Shown here: piece by piece, positions 1-11,600 of the stretch
How positions within the stretch are numbered: the first letter of the stretch is position 1
Layout of the letters: each line of letters begins with the position of its first letter
Assembly (NCBI GenBank): GCA_965153455.1
Contig: OZ234495.1
Coordinates: 18,410,875-18,474,874 of the forward strand
Reading direction: 5' to 3'
Length of the DNA: 64,000 bases
From: Sphagnum compactum
Lineage: Eukaryota; Bryophyta; Sphagnopsida; Sphagnales
Translations under genes and position numbers: made by a program
Notes under the pieces: model-generated
What the model was told of the DNA's origin: nothing
What the model saw: only the letters and a program-made list of their open reading frames with translations
Databases searched by the model: none

Positions 1-285
1 TGCTATGAGTTTTGTAGCACAGAAAGCATAGGCAAAGAGTACAGTTATGAGCAAGTGGACTTTAAGTCAAACACATTCCCACTGCACAAACCCTAAGAGT
101 TTTGAAAACACAAAAAGCATAGGTACACAAAGAGCACAGATATGAGCAATTGGACTTACGTCCAACCATATTCCCACTTCACAAACCCTATAAGTTTTGA
201 AAACACAGAAAGCATAGGTACACAAAGAGCAGAAAAATGAGCATTTGAACTAAAATGCACTGCAATTCCTGCACAAACAAACCCT
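1..285. repeat. ~95-bp tandem repeat, three copies
   Basis: Three head-to-tail imperfect copies start near 5, 95 and 190. Each carries GAGTTTTG-like, AAAGCATAGGTACACAAAGAG, TATGAGCAATTGGACT and CACAAACCCT blocks in the same order. The array lies downstream of the cyclin exon donor, so it is probably inside that gene's intron, and it may continue beyond the left edge. Confidence 0.85.
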
Positions 286-661
286 ATGCTATACAAAGGT
301 ACTGTTTGTTCCCTAACACTGTAACTGGATGATTGACCTAATTGTGTGTGTGTTCTTGATGATTTGCAGCAATTGTCAGCTGAAGACTAACAGCTGGAGT
401 CATGAGGATTTGAGAACATATGATTCAGATTTACCATCAGGTGCCTAAACATTTTCTCCAAGAGCTGGCACAGCAACAAAGCATGCTCTAGCAACAAAAG
501 GATGCATGCATATCCTCCAATGACTGCAATTTCATGATAAGATAGTACCAGACCACAATTGCAAAAGGCAAAGAACCCTAAACTATCAGCAAACCTAACA
601 GAAAACATTTGGTTCCAACCAATCCGGACAGCCAAAGATTGTTGCAACCGAATGCGATGCC

Positions 662-686
662 AGAGAGAGAGAGAGAGAGAGAGAGA
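662..686. repeat. (AG)n microsatellite
   Basis: An uninterrupted AG dinucleotide run of about 12 units. It sits in the presumed intron of the cyclin gene. Confidence 0.9.
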
Positions 687-874
687 TTCAAGACTCCATC
701 CAAATGAAGGTGAAAGAATCAGATATGCAGTTTCCAAGAGATGATTGTAACCCTAATAAGGCACATCTGTATATTTCTCCTTATCAAACATTGATGTACA
801 GCAACAGGCCATATAATTCTAAGAGAAAAAAAGAAAAAGAAAAAAAGGGCAGGGCAGTGATGGAGGACACTCAC

Positions 875-1512
875 ACATCATCCAACATTTTGGTGGCAAC
901 CATGACACTGGTGACGAGCAGGCGGTGGACATTGAGAGAAGTAACAAGCAAGTCTGGTTGGCGATGGATAAGCCGGTCTATAAACACATATCCCACCACA
1001 AAGCAAGAAGGGCTACAACTGGTGTACTTGAAGATACGCTCTAAGTACTTGGCAATGCTGATTCCAGGAGCTCTGAGTCCATGGAAGATTGTCAGTTTTT
1101 TGGGATTGAAGACGACTTGTTGTGATGGTGACGATGAATTTGCAAATTGTTCATTCCTGGCCACTAGCCGCTCTAGAACGGAGGCAAGAACAGCTAACAC
1201 CTTGGGAATCTCCCTGTCCGCAGCAGCAGCAGCAGCAGGACTAGGACTGTTGGTCTCCTCATCTCCATCATCATCTGCTATGTCAGGACCTTCATAAGCT
1301 ATTGAGCTGGATCCCATTGAATTAGACATTGCTACAGCTGCTTTTTTCCCAATACTTCCTTTTGCATAACTCACACTTGATTGCATCCGCAGTGTTTCTA
1401 GATTCAACACCCCATTTTGATCCCCTATACCTCCTCCTCCTCCTCCTCCTCCTCCTCCTCCACCTTCCTCCACAAGAAACCCCGGAACTGAACATGCAGG
1501 CGCCATTCCCAA
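875..1512 (-). CDS. CYCU: U/P-type cyclin (PHO80-like), first coding exon, gene incomplete in window
   Basis: U/P-type cyclins are small PHO80-like plant cyclins that bind A-type CDKs and are linked to cell division and phosphate or sugar signalling. The exon encodes 212 residues plus two bases of the next codon. The cyclin core starts near residue 103 (IPKVLAVLASVLERL). It continues through an FHGLRAPGISI block, CSPSCFVVGYVFIDRL (166-181) and VHRLLVTSVMVATKMLDD (195-212). The donor GTGAGT begins at 874, exactly where this family normally continues with V-HYNN. That second exon is not in 1-870 on this strand, so it lies off the left edge. The ~100-residue N-terminal leader is longer than usual; it has 12 glycines (17-28) encoded by a trinucleotide repeat, an acidic DDDGDEE stretch and an alanine run. 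The start at 1512 is the first Met of the open frame, behind a CT-rich leader. The family call is firm; the subgroup is not. Confidence 0.9.
1428..1460. repeat. (CCT)n trinucleotide repeat encoding polyglycine
   Basis: About ten CCT units on the plus strand are read as GGN codons on the minus strand. They give the 12-glycine run near the cyclin N-terminus. Length is likely to vary between alleles. Confidence 0.9.
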
Positions 1513-1880
1513 AAAAAACTCGCTCTGTTACTCCATATAAACCCAAAATTCCTGCAAACAAACTCCTCTCATTCTTTCTTTCTTGTTGTTGTTGTATCCT
1601 TGATTCACTGGATTTGACTGCTGTACCTCATCCAAGATTTCCAGTGCAGAGCCACAACATACTGAGCGTTGGTGGAGATGCTCTAAAACCGGAACCAAAC
1701 AAACGGTTTTTAGTCTCTGGCTACAAATTGGCATCAATTTGCCATATAAGCTCAAAACTGCCTGCGTTTCATTTCCCCCGCACTCCCCTGTTCTTCGCTG
1801 GGGCGAGAACCGGATAGAACGAGAGGAAGCGGATTTGTGGTGAGGTGAGGTGAGCGGAGCTTGTCTTGTCTTGTGCGCGC

Positions 1881-1884
<4 letters not shown>

Positions 1885-1923
<39 letters not shown>
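1885..1923. repeat. (AG)n plus poly-G tract in cyclin 5' leader
   Basis: About 14 AG units run into an 11-13 G tract. On the cyclin's strand this is a C-run followed by CT repeats, about 370 bp upstream of the start codon. CT-rich stretches are common in plant 5' untranslated regions; a regulatory role is inference. Confidence 0.8.
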
Positions 1924-2043
1924 TGGTGTGTGAAAATTGCGTTCAGCAGTGCGCACCCCATCCGTAGAGCATATTTCGCAAAAGACAGCCACAGTTGAAC
2001 CACACACAACACGGCTCCCTCGTTTCGTCGCCTTTTGACCCAT

Positions 2044-5000
2044 CGCCTTCTTTTTTTTTTCTTTTTTTTAAAACAATTTTTCTGTGGGAAAATTCGCCAA
2101 ATTGCGAAATATTTGCATTTTTCGTCGCCATGTATATAATTATTCTTACAAATGAAGAATTCGCCATATTTGGCGAAATATTTTCAGTTTCTCATCGCCA
2201 TATATATTATTTATTCTTTGAAATGAATAATTCGCCATATTTGGACTTTATTTGGGCGTGAATCGCCAGGTTTCTATCTCAAGCCTAAACAAGTAGGCTA
2301 CCACAAAAAGAAGAAGGGATCCAGGGGTGTTTTTTTTTTTCTTTTTTTTCTCAAATTCCTCCAGTAAGTGCACTGGTGAGGATCCCCAGCATTAATTAGG
2401 GTTTTAATATAGGGTTTAAATGTACCCGGTGGGCTGTAGCATTTAAACCCTATATTAAAACCCTAATTTAAAACCCTAATTTAAAAGTGCTGCTCCAAGT
2501 GGTGTGACCTAGGAAGTGGCTAGGTCTAGATGTGGCTAATTTAATATTTTTATTTTAAAAACTGGCGAAAAAATCTCTAAAAATCCATCTTTTTTTCATT
2601 TTCTGAAAAAAAATAAAATAAAATTCGCCAAGGTCGCCACCTAAAACAAAAACCATGATCCTTAAAATTTTGCAAACTTTATACTCTGAAATAGCCAAAT
2701 TTGGCTAGATTTTCTTTATGGTTGCTACAGCAGAAATTTGAAAAAAAAAAAAAAAAAAACCTTGGAGATAAGTTCATTCAACCAGTGATTTTTTTTTTTT
2801 TGGTGATTTATTATTTTTTCCAGCAAAATTTTCCATGTAAAATATGATTTCCACCTACCTACACAAAAGAGTGTTTCATGAAAAATGTGACCCAAATTTC
2901 CTAGATTTTTTAGACAAATCTGGCGCCCAATTTTCTTCTGGATGACCAATAGCCGTTTTACCTACATCATAAAATTGAAAAACAAATAGTACCGGCGACT
3001 GGATCTAAGGTGGGCGATCCATCAAAAAAGGTTTAGTTTGTTTTTGGCTATACATGAATTACGAAAGCAAAAAAATCTCAGTATCTTTCAATAAATTTGG
3101 CTACGTGATATAAAATCTGCCAATTTTTCTAATTTATTCCGAAATATGGCAATAGAAACCATAAAACCACTTTTTTTGGGAAAAAAAAAACCTGAAGTTT
3201 TTTACCGAGTTGTGAAATTTCGCCCATTAAAATTAATTAAAACATTAAAAAAATTAAAAATTAAATTTATAAAATATATATATTTAAAAAAAGCCTGCTT
3301 TGACGTAGTTAAAAGTGTGAACTGTGAACTATTAACTAAAGTGGGATTCCAGAAAACCCAAAAAAAACCAAAGCACAACACACACAACTTGGAATTTACA
3401 AGGTTATCTCAAGGTTATATGAACTAGTTTATGCAGCAAGTCGTTTACCCTAGTTTGTCAGGGTATGTGTGAATTAACGTAGTGTGGGTATGTTAATATC
3501 CGGATTTTTTTTTTGGGAGGCTAAACGAAGATGAATGATGGGTTTTTTATTTTGTGGCCAAAACTGATTGGCAAATGTAGAAATAGAAAATGTGAAAAAA
3601 TGTGATTTTATGTGATTTTTTGAATTTCCAAAATTTGAAGAATAATAATTAAACAAAATCACCATTTTTTTGGTACTAGGTTACCAATAGGTAGCCAGAA
3701 CTACAGAAGGATGCTCAGATTTTTCTTATGTCGTATCTTCTTTATAGCCAAATTTAACTTATTGATGATTGCCATTTTTGCCACATCACAAAATTGGGGG
3801 CCAAAATTTTAATATATCCTGGATCATCATCAATTTATCATTTGGCACTTCTTGTGGAAGGATGAAGGTCGAGCGATAACCATCATCTCTCACCTTACAT
3901 CACCAATTATGGCAATACTCAGTGTCGAGCGGTTATTAGAAACAGGGAACAGACCCCTGGTGGTTATCAGGATTCAAAACCACAATTCTCAAAATGAAAA
4001 TCAATGACTATGGAAATGGGCATGGGAACAGGTGAACAACAGGGGAAGGAAATAGAAACATTGTGGGGAACATTGTGGGAACATAACGGGAATGTGAAAA
4101 GAAAACATTGGGAACTAATTCAGTAATATACAACCTTTTAGTTTGGAAGATTATGTAACCCAATTTTCTACCATAATAGATTATGGAACATGATCTTCTT
4201 GTTTGGAAGATTGTGAACTATCATCCAAATGAGATATGGCAGGTTGAAGAGCACCAACATTACACCTAGCCTATTATGCTTTTCAAGGTGAAAAGAAAAC
4301 CTATTATACCCATAAATGTCATGTTGGTAGGGTATCATTTTATAGAAAAATCAATACCCTATGTAGACTCACATGGGCAATCTCTCTCTCACACTCACCT
4401 AGGTCAGTTATTTTGTCATTATTCTTATATCCTCATCCTTTTCTTCATTCAAATGATTTGGTTCATTTAGGTATGCACTATTCAAAGTTTTGGCCCTAAA
4501 CCTTAAACCTTAAACCACAATTATGTTGTCCGTCTCTTTCATCTCTTTGCTCTTGATTTGATGGAGCATAATGGCTTTCAATAATGGCCTTTTGCTTTCT
4601 GTCTTTTGTGGAGCATCAAACAATTAGCGGGAGGGGTGATTCCTTTGATTGGTATACATTGATCGATTCTTCAAGCATAATCAATTCCCTTGAGTGTCTC
4701 AACTTTATTAGGGCCACTAATATGTTAGTCTATTTGTGATTTTTTCCCATATACATATTTCAATATTAGTGAGCCTAAGCTTAACATTTGCATTATTTCG
4801 TGAAAGTAGTCTCCCAATTATAGAATCCCACAAGTCTCCCACATTTCAAATGCCTATGTTATGTAATTCATATGTCCTCTTGATGTAAACACTTCAAAGT
4901 GCACCCCTTTAAAGGTTTTGAACCATCAAATATTCACTGAGTGATTGGATCAACTAGGAAGGGGAGGGAGAAAAATGAATTTTATGCAACATGTTCTTCC

Positions 5001-6090
5001 AAGTTTTCAAGATCTTATTCCAAATTATCAAGCCTCCAATTACCATATTCCCTTCTATTAACAATCACTAAAGGTTTGGAACCCAAGATTTGTGTTTTGA
5101 GGGCTTACATTTATTTAACATGTGACGTCTCATTACTTTAAATTACTACTTGAAATTAAAGTCCGTGCATATATAATATATTTAGAAACATCACAAACTT
5201 AGCATCTTATGATTTAGTAATGGAAATCATGCAAAATTCATTCACTCATAATTTGTACATTTCACACATTGATATCATGCATTGAAAACATATTCGACAC
5301 ATGGATTTAGAAGAAGATGCGAAATTTGTGTGACATTCGTTCATTTATAGTTTCGTACTTCATCCATTAACACATTTATCTATGTGTCAAACATGTTTTG
5401 AACACATGACATTTGTGTGTAAACCTTGCTAATGAAAAATGTACAGAAGACCAACACCTAAGTTGCTTCTTGATTCTTTCAACTAAGAAGTTGTTTCCAT
5501 CTTTTATGTCAACATCAATGCCAAGTGACATGTCCAACAACTTGGACAAATCCCTTTCTTAAGCCCATTTCCACCTAACTCAAATTGTCCATCTTAATTT
5601 TGGTGTTTTCTTCAAACATTAATATGTTAAACTTCTATCCTAATTTAGTTCAAATCCCAAGGTGCACATGAAGACTTCCTAAATGTCTCTATTACATTGG
5701 TCAAATTTATTCCTCCCCCAACATTGAGAATGTAATGTCATTTACATCACACACTTAGCATGTCACAACTTAGTAATGGAAATCATGTGAAATTCATTCA
5801 TTCATAACTCCTATGTTAAACATACTATTATCATGCAATGAAAACACATTTGACACACAAATTTATAGGAAGATATGAAATTTGTGTGACATTCATTCAT
5901 TCATAGGTTTGTACTTCATATGTCAACATATTTATCCATGTGTCAAACGTGGATGATATTAGTGTGTAAAAGTGCAAACCTATGAATGAATGAACTTTGC
6001 ACAATTTTCATTATTAATTCATCACATGTTAAATTTGTAATCTACACATTGGGATAAGATTTGTTGTTTTCCTTCCATCAAATGTTTAAT
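2044..6090. repeat. AT-rich intergenic region with degenerate dispersed repeats, no gene seen
   Basis: Only short chance frames are present. Two stretches (about 2080-3070 and 3430-3840) carry a recurring motif: an AGCCAAATTTGGCTA-like palindrome, then a GATTGCCATTTT-like block, then a CTACATCACAAAATTG-like block. The same order recurs near 16660-16760, 32200-32310 and 59520-59620, so this is a dispersed family. A ~235-bp direct repeat begins near 5187 and again near 5740. Confidence 0.6.
2394..2468. repeat. Perfect 29-bp inverted repeat (hairpin), 17-nt loop
   Basis: Arms 2394-2422 and 2440-2468 are exact reverse complements, separated by a 17-nt loop at 2423-2439. The arms contain TTAGGG and CCCTAAT telomere-like words, and two further CCCTAATTTAAAA units follow the right arm. 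It could be the end of a foldback transposon or a short-hairpin element. Confidence 0.95.
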
Positions 6091-6099
6091 TCCAATCAC

Positions 6100-6840
6100 C
6101 TCATCAATTCTTGTTGATTGTTTCGCCATGGCCATCAAAACTTTCGAATCAAGAGGAAATGATATCATGGTGTGAGAGGGCAACCCTACCTCTTTCCATG
6201 TTAAATCTTGAAGGGAATGGATATGGATCCATCAAAACAAACTACAACTTTGTTTCCTTAAACATTAACCTAACCATCTCAATGAATTTTTTCATGACCT
6301 TCATCCTTTCCATTACATTGAAAAGAAACCCCATTCCATTTTATCATATGCTTTAGCTAAATCAAGTTTGAAGTACACCATGGGCTAGTTAGTTTTCCTA
6401 GCCCAATCCATAACATCATGAGCAAGGAGGACATTTTCCAATATATACCTTAATTGTAAAAAAGTTGATTGATCAAAAATTAATCACCTCCATTGACAAG
6501 GGCTACAATCACAATTGTAATGTCTAAACACAAAAAATGTGTACTTGATAGGATGTTAGTTACTTCAGTTTTCTTTCTCCAATGTTTTGAAAACAAGTGT
6601 AATTAAGCCCTTCCTTTTTTAACCCCCTCAAGCAATTTCCCTTTTTGGATAGACTCCATAATCATGTGGTTTTGGTAATTTAAACCAATCAAGTACTAGA
6701 ATCTTCTGCAGAATTCCACAATCACCCCAATAGGGTTAGGGCCTTTACCTTTGGCCATGGCTTGCATAGCCTACTCTATCTCCTTTTTTGAAATTGGATC
6801 TACTGCAGTCAATTCATTTTCATTTGTGAATTTTTAAAGG
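6100..6840 (-). pseudogene. LINE-type reverse transcriptase fragment, decayed
   Basis: On the minus strand several broken frames read as a plant non-LTR reverse transcriptase. A block like LLAHDVMDWARKTN is followed by PMVYFKLDLAKAYDKMEWGF, the region around the first conserved Asp of the polymerase. Upstream in the reading direction are a GLITLVFKTLEKEN-like block and an LIFDQSTFLQ-like block, in the family order. Stops and frame changes interrupt it throughout, and no endonuclease or catalytic Y-x-D-D box is visible here. It is a dead remnant with no evidence of function. Confidence 0.75.
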
Positions 6841-6845
6841 ATAGT

Positions 6846-6999
6846 CACTACAACAAAAGGTGTCCCTGTACGCCAAATGATTTCACTGGATTTTGAGTGA
6901 ATTCACTAGTTGTAGTGAACGGGGACCAGTGAAGAAGCAATGAATTCACTGGTTTAGTGAACGGGGACTAATGAACTGCACCCACATTTTGTAGTAGTG
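6846..6999. mobile_element. CACTA-type MITE, copy 1 (154 bp)
   Basis: The element starts CACTACAACAAAAGG and ends TTTTGTAGTAGTG, an inverted-repeat pair of the CACTA (En/Spm) type. It is flanked on both sides by AGT (6843-6845 and 7000-7002), the 3-bp target duplication expected of that superfamily. It has no coding capacity. Internal AGTGAA and CACTGG words repeat in both orientations. Confidence 0.85.
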
Positions 7000-8504
7000 A
7001 GTGCACACTACATTTTGTGAGAGATTTCCTAGGCTTGGAACAACTTAGTATAAATTTTTAATTTAACAACCATGTTAAGAAATGATATTTCTTTTTCATT
7101 TGGACTAAATGGAATTTCATTAAGTTTGAAAGAGATGTAATTTGTGTTGGTGTCTTGGATTTGGGATTATATTAGAATCAAATCCTAACATTTGTGGTGC
7201 CATTTGAATTCCATATTGATTTAGATGCATCAAATTTTGAATTGGAACAACGCGAGGCCAAAATCCAAACAACACCCTCAAAATCCAATTGATTATTATC
7301 TAGGTTTTTTATTTAATTTTTTCAAGTAGGTGGATCGGGACATCTAGAAGAGGGACGGGTTAAATTTGGCAAGAGTTTAAATAGGAAAGTGGATTTTTTT
7401 TATAATCTTGATTTGTTTTCATAACCTCTAGGAATTCATTGTTTAAATAGGAAAATATTGACTTTTTCCCTAAAATTATGCCAACATTTGTACATTTTTT
7501 CTCAAAAGATTAACCTTTTGTATACTTTGTAAGGGATTTTTCATCGTGATGATGTGAAATTTTGCTCCAAAAAAAAAAAAAAGCTACAAAATATGTCAAT
7601 TGCACAAATGGAAACTTTGGCTATGATTATCTCGTGGGCAATAACTTTGTTTTCTTGGTAGATGATTGAGTTGTATTATACTAGGTAATGGAACCAGTTG
7701 TAAACATTATAATATCTAGGTGATTATTATTATTATAAGAATTTGATTGTTGTAAGCTAAGACATTCACTACATCTTTGATCATTTTTCTCATAAAACTA
7801 ATGAATAAACAATACTCAAAAGTGAAACCCAACTACCTAATATGACCTAATTTATAATAATGCTGGATTAATATGGTCAAATGTTCATATTTGCAAAAAA
7901 CATTTCAAGGATGAAATATGCAATGAAAAAGAACTTGGATTGTCATAAAAATAAGACAACATACAATATTGTTACAATATATGATGTTAAAAAATGTTGA
8001 AAATATGCATAATATAGTTCATATGCAAATTTATGGAAGTTAGTTTGTTGTCATGCTAGATTGGGTCTTATTCATAAGGTTAGGGAGGCCAAGTTTCCAT
8101 GTTTTTCTAAATATTGTGTGAAAAATGTATAATACATTTTTGAAAAGTAAAATTTAAAATACATTTCAAAATAAAATTGCATGCCTTATTTATTGAATAC
8201 CACATTTAAATAAATATATGCTTACAAATATAGTTTCTATTTTTTTGAAATTAAGAATAGAGGCACAAGAATTTGAAAGACATGTGTAGGACATGTGTCA
8301 TTTAATCTTGGCTGATTTGAATTGAAAAATTTGTAAAAAGGTGGGCTCAATTTGGATAAAGCCCATATGAATGGAAGTTTGGAATTGAGTAAAGATTTTA
8401 GAATGTTTTAACCTTGAATGGTGTTGATTTTGAAACTTTGAATGAGTTTGTTTCAAATAATTAATAAAGCATATTACATTCTAAAAATATTTTATATTAA
8501 TATA

Positions 8505-8657
8505 CATTACAACAAAATGCGTCCCTATTCACTAAAAGCTTTCACTGAATTTTGAATGAATTCATTGGTCCCATTAAACAAGGATTAATGAATATTTAAT
8601 GGATTCATTGGTCCATTGATTGGGATTAATGAATTGCACCCATATTCTATAATAGTG
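8505..8657. mobile_element. CACTA-type MITE, copy 2 (153 bp)
   Basis: Same family and orientation as the 6846-6999 element, with ends CATTACAACAAAATG and TTCTATAATAGTG. The flanking trinucleotide is ATA on both sides (8502-8504 and 8658-8660). Sequence decay relative to copy 1 suggests an old insertion. Confidence 0.82.
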
Positions 8658-8660
8658 ATA

Positions 8661-11600
8661 AGATGTCAAATATTTTATGGCTACGATCAAATATTTAGAA
8701 AAATGATGTCCTAAACAATTATCCATATTAAATAATCAAATAATTATAGGGTGGATGAAAAAGGGAAAAAATAATTTAATGCCCCCATATATAAAAAATA
8801 CATGTTTACCTAAGTGCTTCTTAAGATTCCTCACGGTCATAAAACATCCCCAACCCAATGACTATTCATTTTCAACTCATTAATCTTTATGTAATGTGAA
8901 AAAGGATATTGGCTTGAAAAAATGTTATGATACCTTAGTTCTTAATCCTCTTTGTCAAGTAAAAATAAAATGGCTTCCAAACATTACATAAGCAACCTTA
9001 AGACACTATTTCACAATAGGATTAACCATAATTAAAAATTAAATTCATTCACATTTCGTGCCATTGTGTGAGTGGTTATAAATGTCAAGAATTATGCTAT
9101 TACGTTATTATAAAATTGTAGCATACTATTTGTGTTTCTATGATAAAAACATGTTATGTGAGATGCACTAAATTGCGTATTGTGATTCATTGGATAAAGT
9201 TTAAATGAACATTATACTAAAAACATCACAATTAGTAAGTTGTTCACATTGGCAACTAGTTATTATTGTAGTACATAAACAAGTTTGGCATTAAATAATT
9301 ATGAAGGAAAAAAAATGGATTTTGAGAAATTATAAAACATTATTGAGGTGTGTTTAACAAGTATAAAATACAAAATAATTATTTTTAATGTAAATTTTGG
9401 AATCTTAGTAGAAGTTATATTAAAATTTTGGCATGAAAGTGTTAAACATGCTTACTTACTACAATAGCGGCCAACCTTAATGTCATAGGACATTAATACT
9501 AATCATTGCTTGCACCTTTTGTGAAATGTGATTAGACTTTGTGTCCAATTAATCTACAGCTAAATATCTTGAAAATACATGTTAGTTATGGATTGTGTTA
9601 TATCAAAAAGATAGTAGAAAAAAATTATGGGACAAAATTAAACTCCAAATATTTAGTATAATTTCTCATAGGATTATGAAAAATACATTAAAATATAGTT
9701 TATTTTTATTTTTTACTTGTGAAATACAATTAAATAGTGTTGAATAAAATTTCAAAATTCCAAAAACAAATTCTTCGTCATTGTTTAATGTTGAACTTGC
9801 CACGAGCTACCATATACTACATGAAAACCTTATCACTTAATTTGATTGTTCAATTGACTTAATGAGTGCCAAACTTTTATAATTGAAAAAATATAATTTT
9901 TTTATATTCACAATTTATGATTGCACATCATAAACCAAATTATGGTCAAACCAAGTCAACCAACAAAACATTGAACAAATATTTACCAAGATCATAAATG
10001 AAAGTTGTATGGAAATTGGAATGCCATGTTCATTTATTAACCTATTGGCTTATTAAATGGCATCCAAGATAACAACACAATGTATTTAGTTTGATTTACT
10101 TATAGGTGTATTGGTCCTAACCATGATTATGTTCTTAGCCAACAAATTATTTTGTTGTGAATTGTCAAACAATGTGTTGAGGGGAAAAAATGTTGAAATT
10201 TTGATATAAATGAGGATGTAATTTGGAGGATTAAATATGCTTGGATGACAATCACTACCCAATTTCAAAAGATTAAAGTTATGTATGGATGTTGTGAAAA
10301 CATTAACACAACTAGCAAAATCAAATGAAGGATTTGATGCACAATATTACATTACATGGTAGCCAATTTACACACATCACATTAATGTGTACACAATTTC
10401 ACGCTACCATCACATTAGTATAATCATTGATAAGAAAATTGTGTGATACACAATAATGAATAATTTAGAACGGGTCAAATAATTACCATGACAATGAAAA
10501 GGAAAATTTGAAACTAAACATCATTCACCATGAAATTTTTGTATGCAACCAAGGAAAAAAAACCTTCATATGATTAACCAGAATGATGAATACAAATAAT
10601 AAAAATTTCAATTACACTATTAATTTAAAAGAGATTGCAAAAACCTTCACACAAGGAACCAACTAATAGTGAAAATAAAATAAGAGATGTGCACTAGGGA
10701 AACAAAAAAATGCAAATTAAGCATAGTTTATTTTTCTTGTATTTTTTTCATTCTTCTTTTCTGGGTAACAATGCTTGAAAAATATTTTCCCCTCTTGTTT
10801 GAAAGTTCTTTATTTGCTTCCAACTCCAAATTGATTTGGCACTCACTTCATGTGACTAAGTTTTTTCTATTGTCATTGTATTCTAGTTTGTCATTATGAG
10901 ATAAGCCATGTACACCATTTCTTTGAGGTCTTTTGATATATACATTAAGTTTTCAGTCGTATGTTGATACACAATTTTGATTAAGCTTGGAATTGGGAGA
11001 ACTTAAAGTAGACTAGGATGATAAGGAGGATGGGAAGGATGCATTTGCAACAATGGGAAAATGATTGAATTTTGACGATATAACTAACAAGTTCTTTGTG
11101 CAACTTTGAAAAGAACTTGAAAATGTAAGTTAACTTAAACAAAATAATGTTTACATGTTGCAAGCTTATATTCTTGTGTCTACCTATTGCAAACTTTTAG
11201 TCCTACGAACATGGATTGATAATACCTTGCAAATTTACATGCTAGACTTTTACCAACAAGGAAATATTTTAGCAAAATTTGGAACATTCTTAGTTGCTCA
11301 AGATTGACAATTTTCAAATACCTAAAGAATAAAAAGTGAATAAAAGGTGATCTTCGTGACTAAATTTGATTTCTAATCAATGATACTTTCTTTGGAATTG
11401 ATGATTTTATTTTAGTGATTTTTGAGTTGCTTCAAGGTCTTCCTTTTTTGGACAATATTATGCACCCTATAAACTAAGAAAAAATTTGTGTGCATGCTAC
11501 ATATAAATTGTTTGGGTGTGGTGGATTAAGGTTTGCATTGTTTTATTCCTTTAAAAGAAGTTTAATGTTTTTTTTTCTTCAATTTGAACAATCAAGTAAT

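Noticed and set aside
387-737. 116-residue minus-strand frame next to the cyclin exon, as a possible second cyclin exon
   Set aside because: It lacks the HYNN and VGGV motifs expected after the MLDDV junction and overlaps an AG microsatellite.
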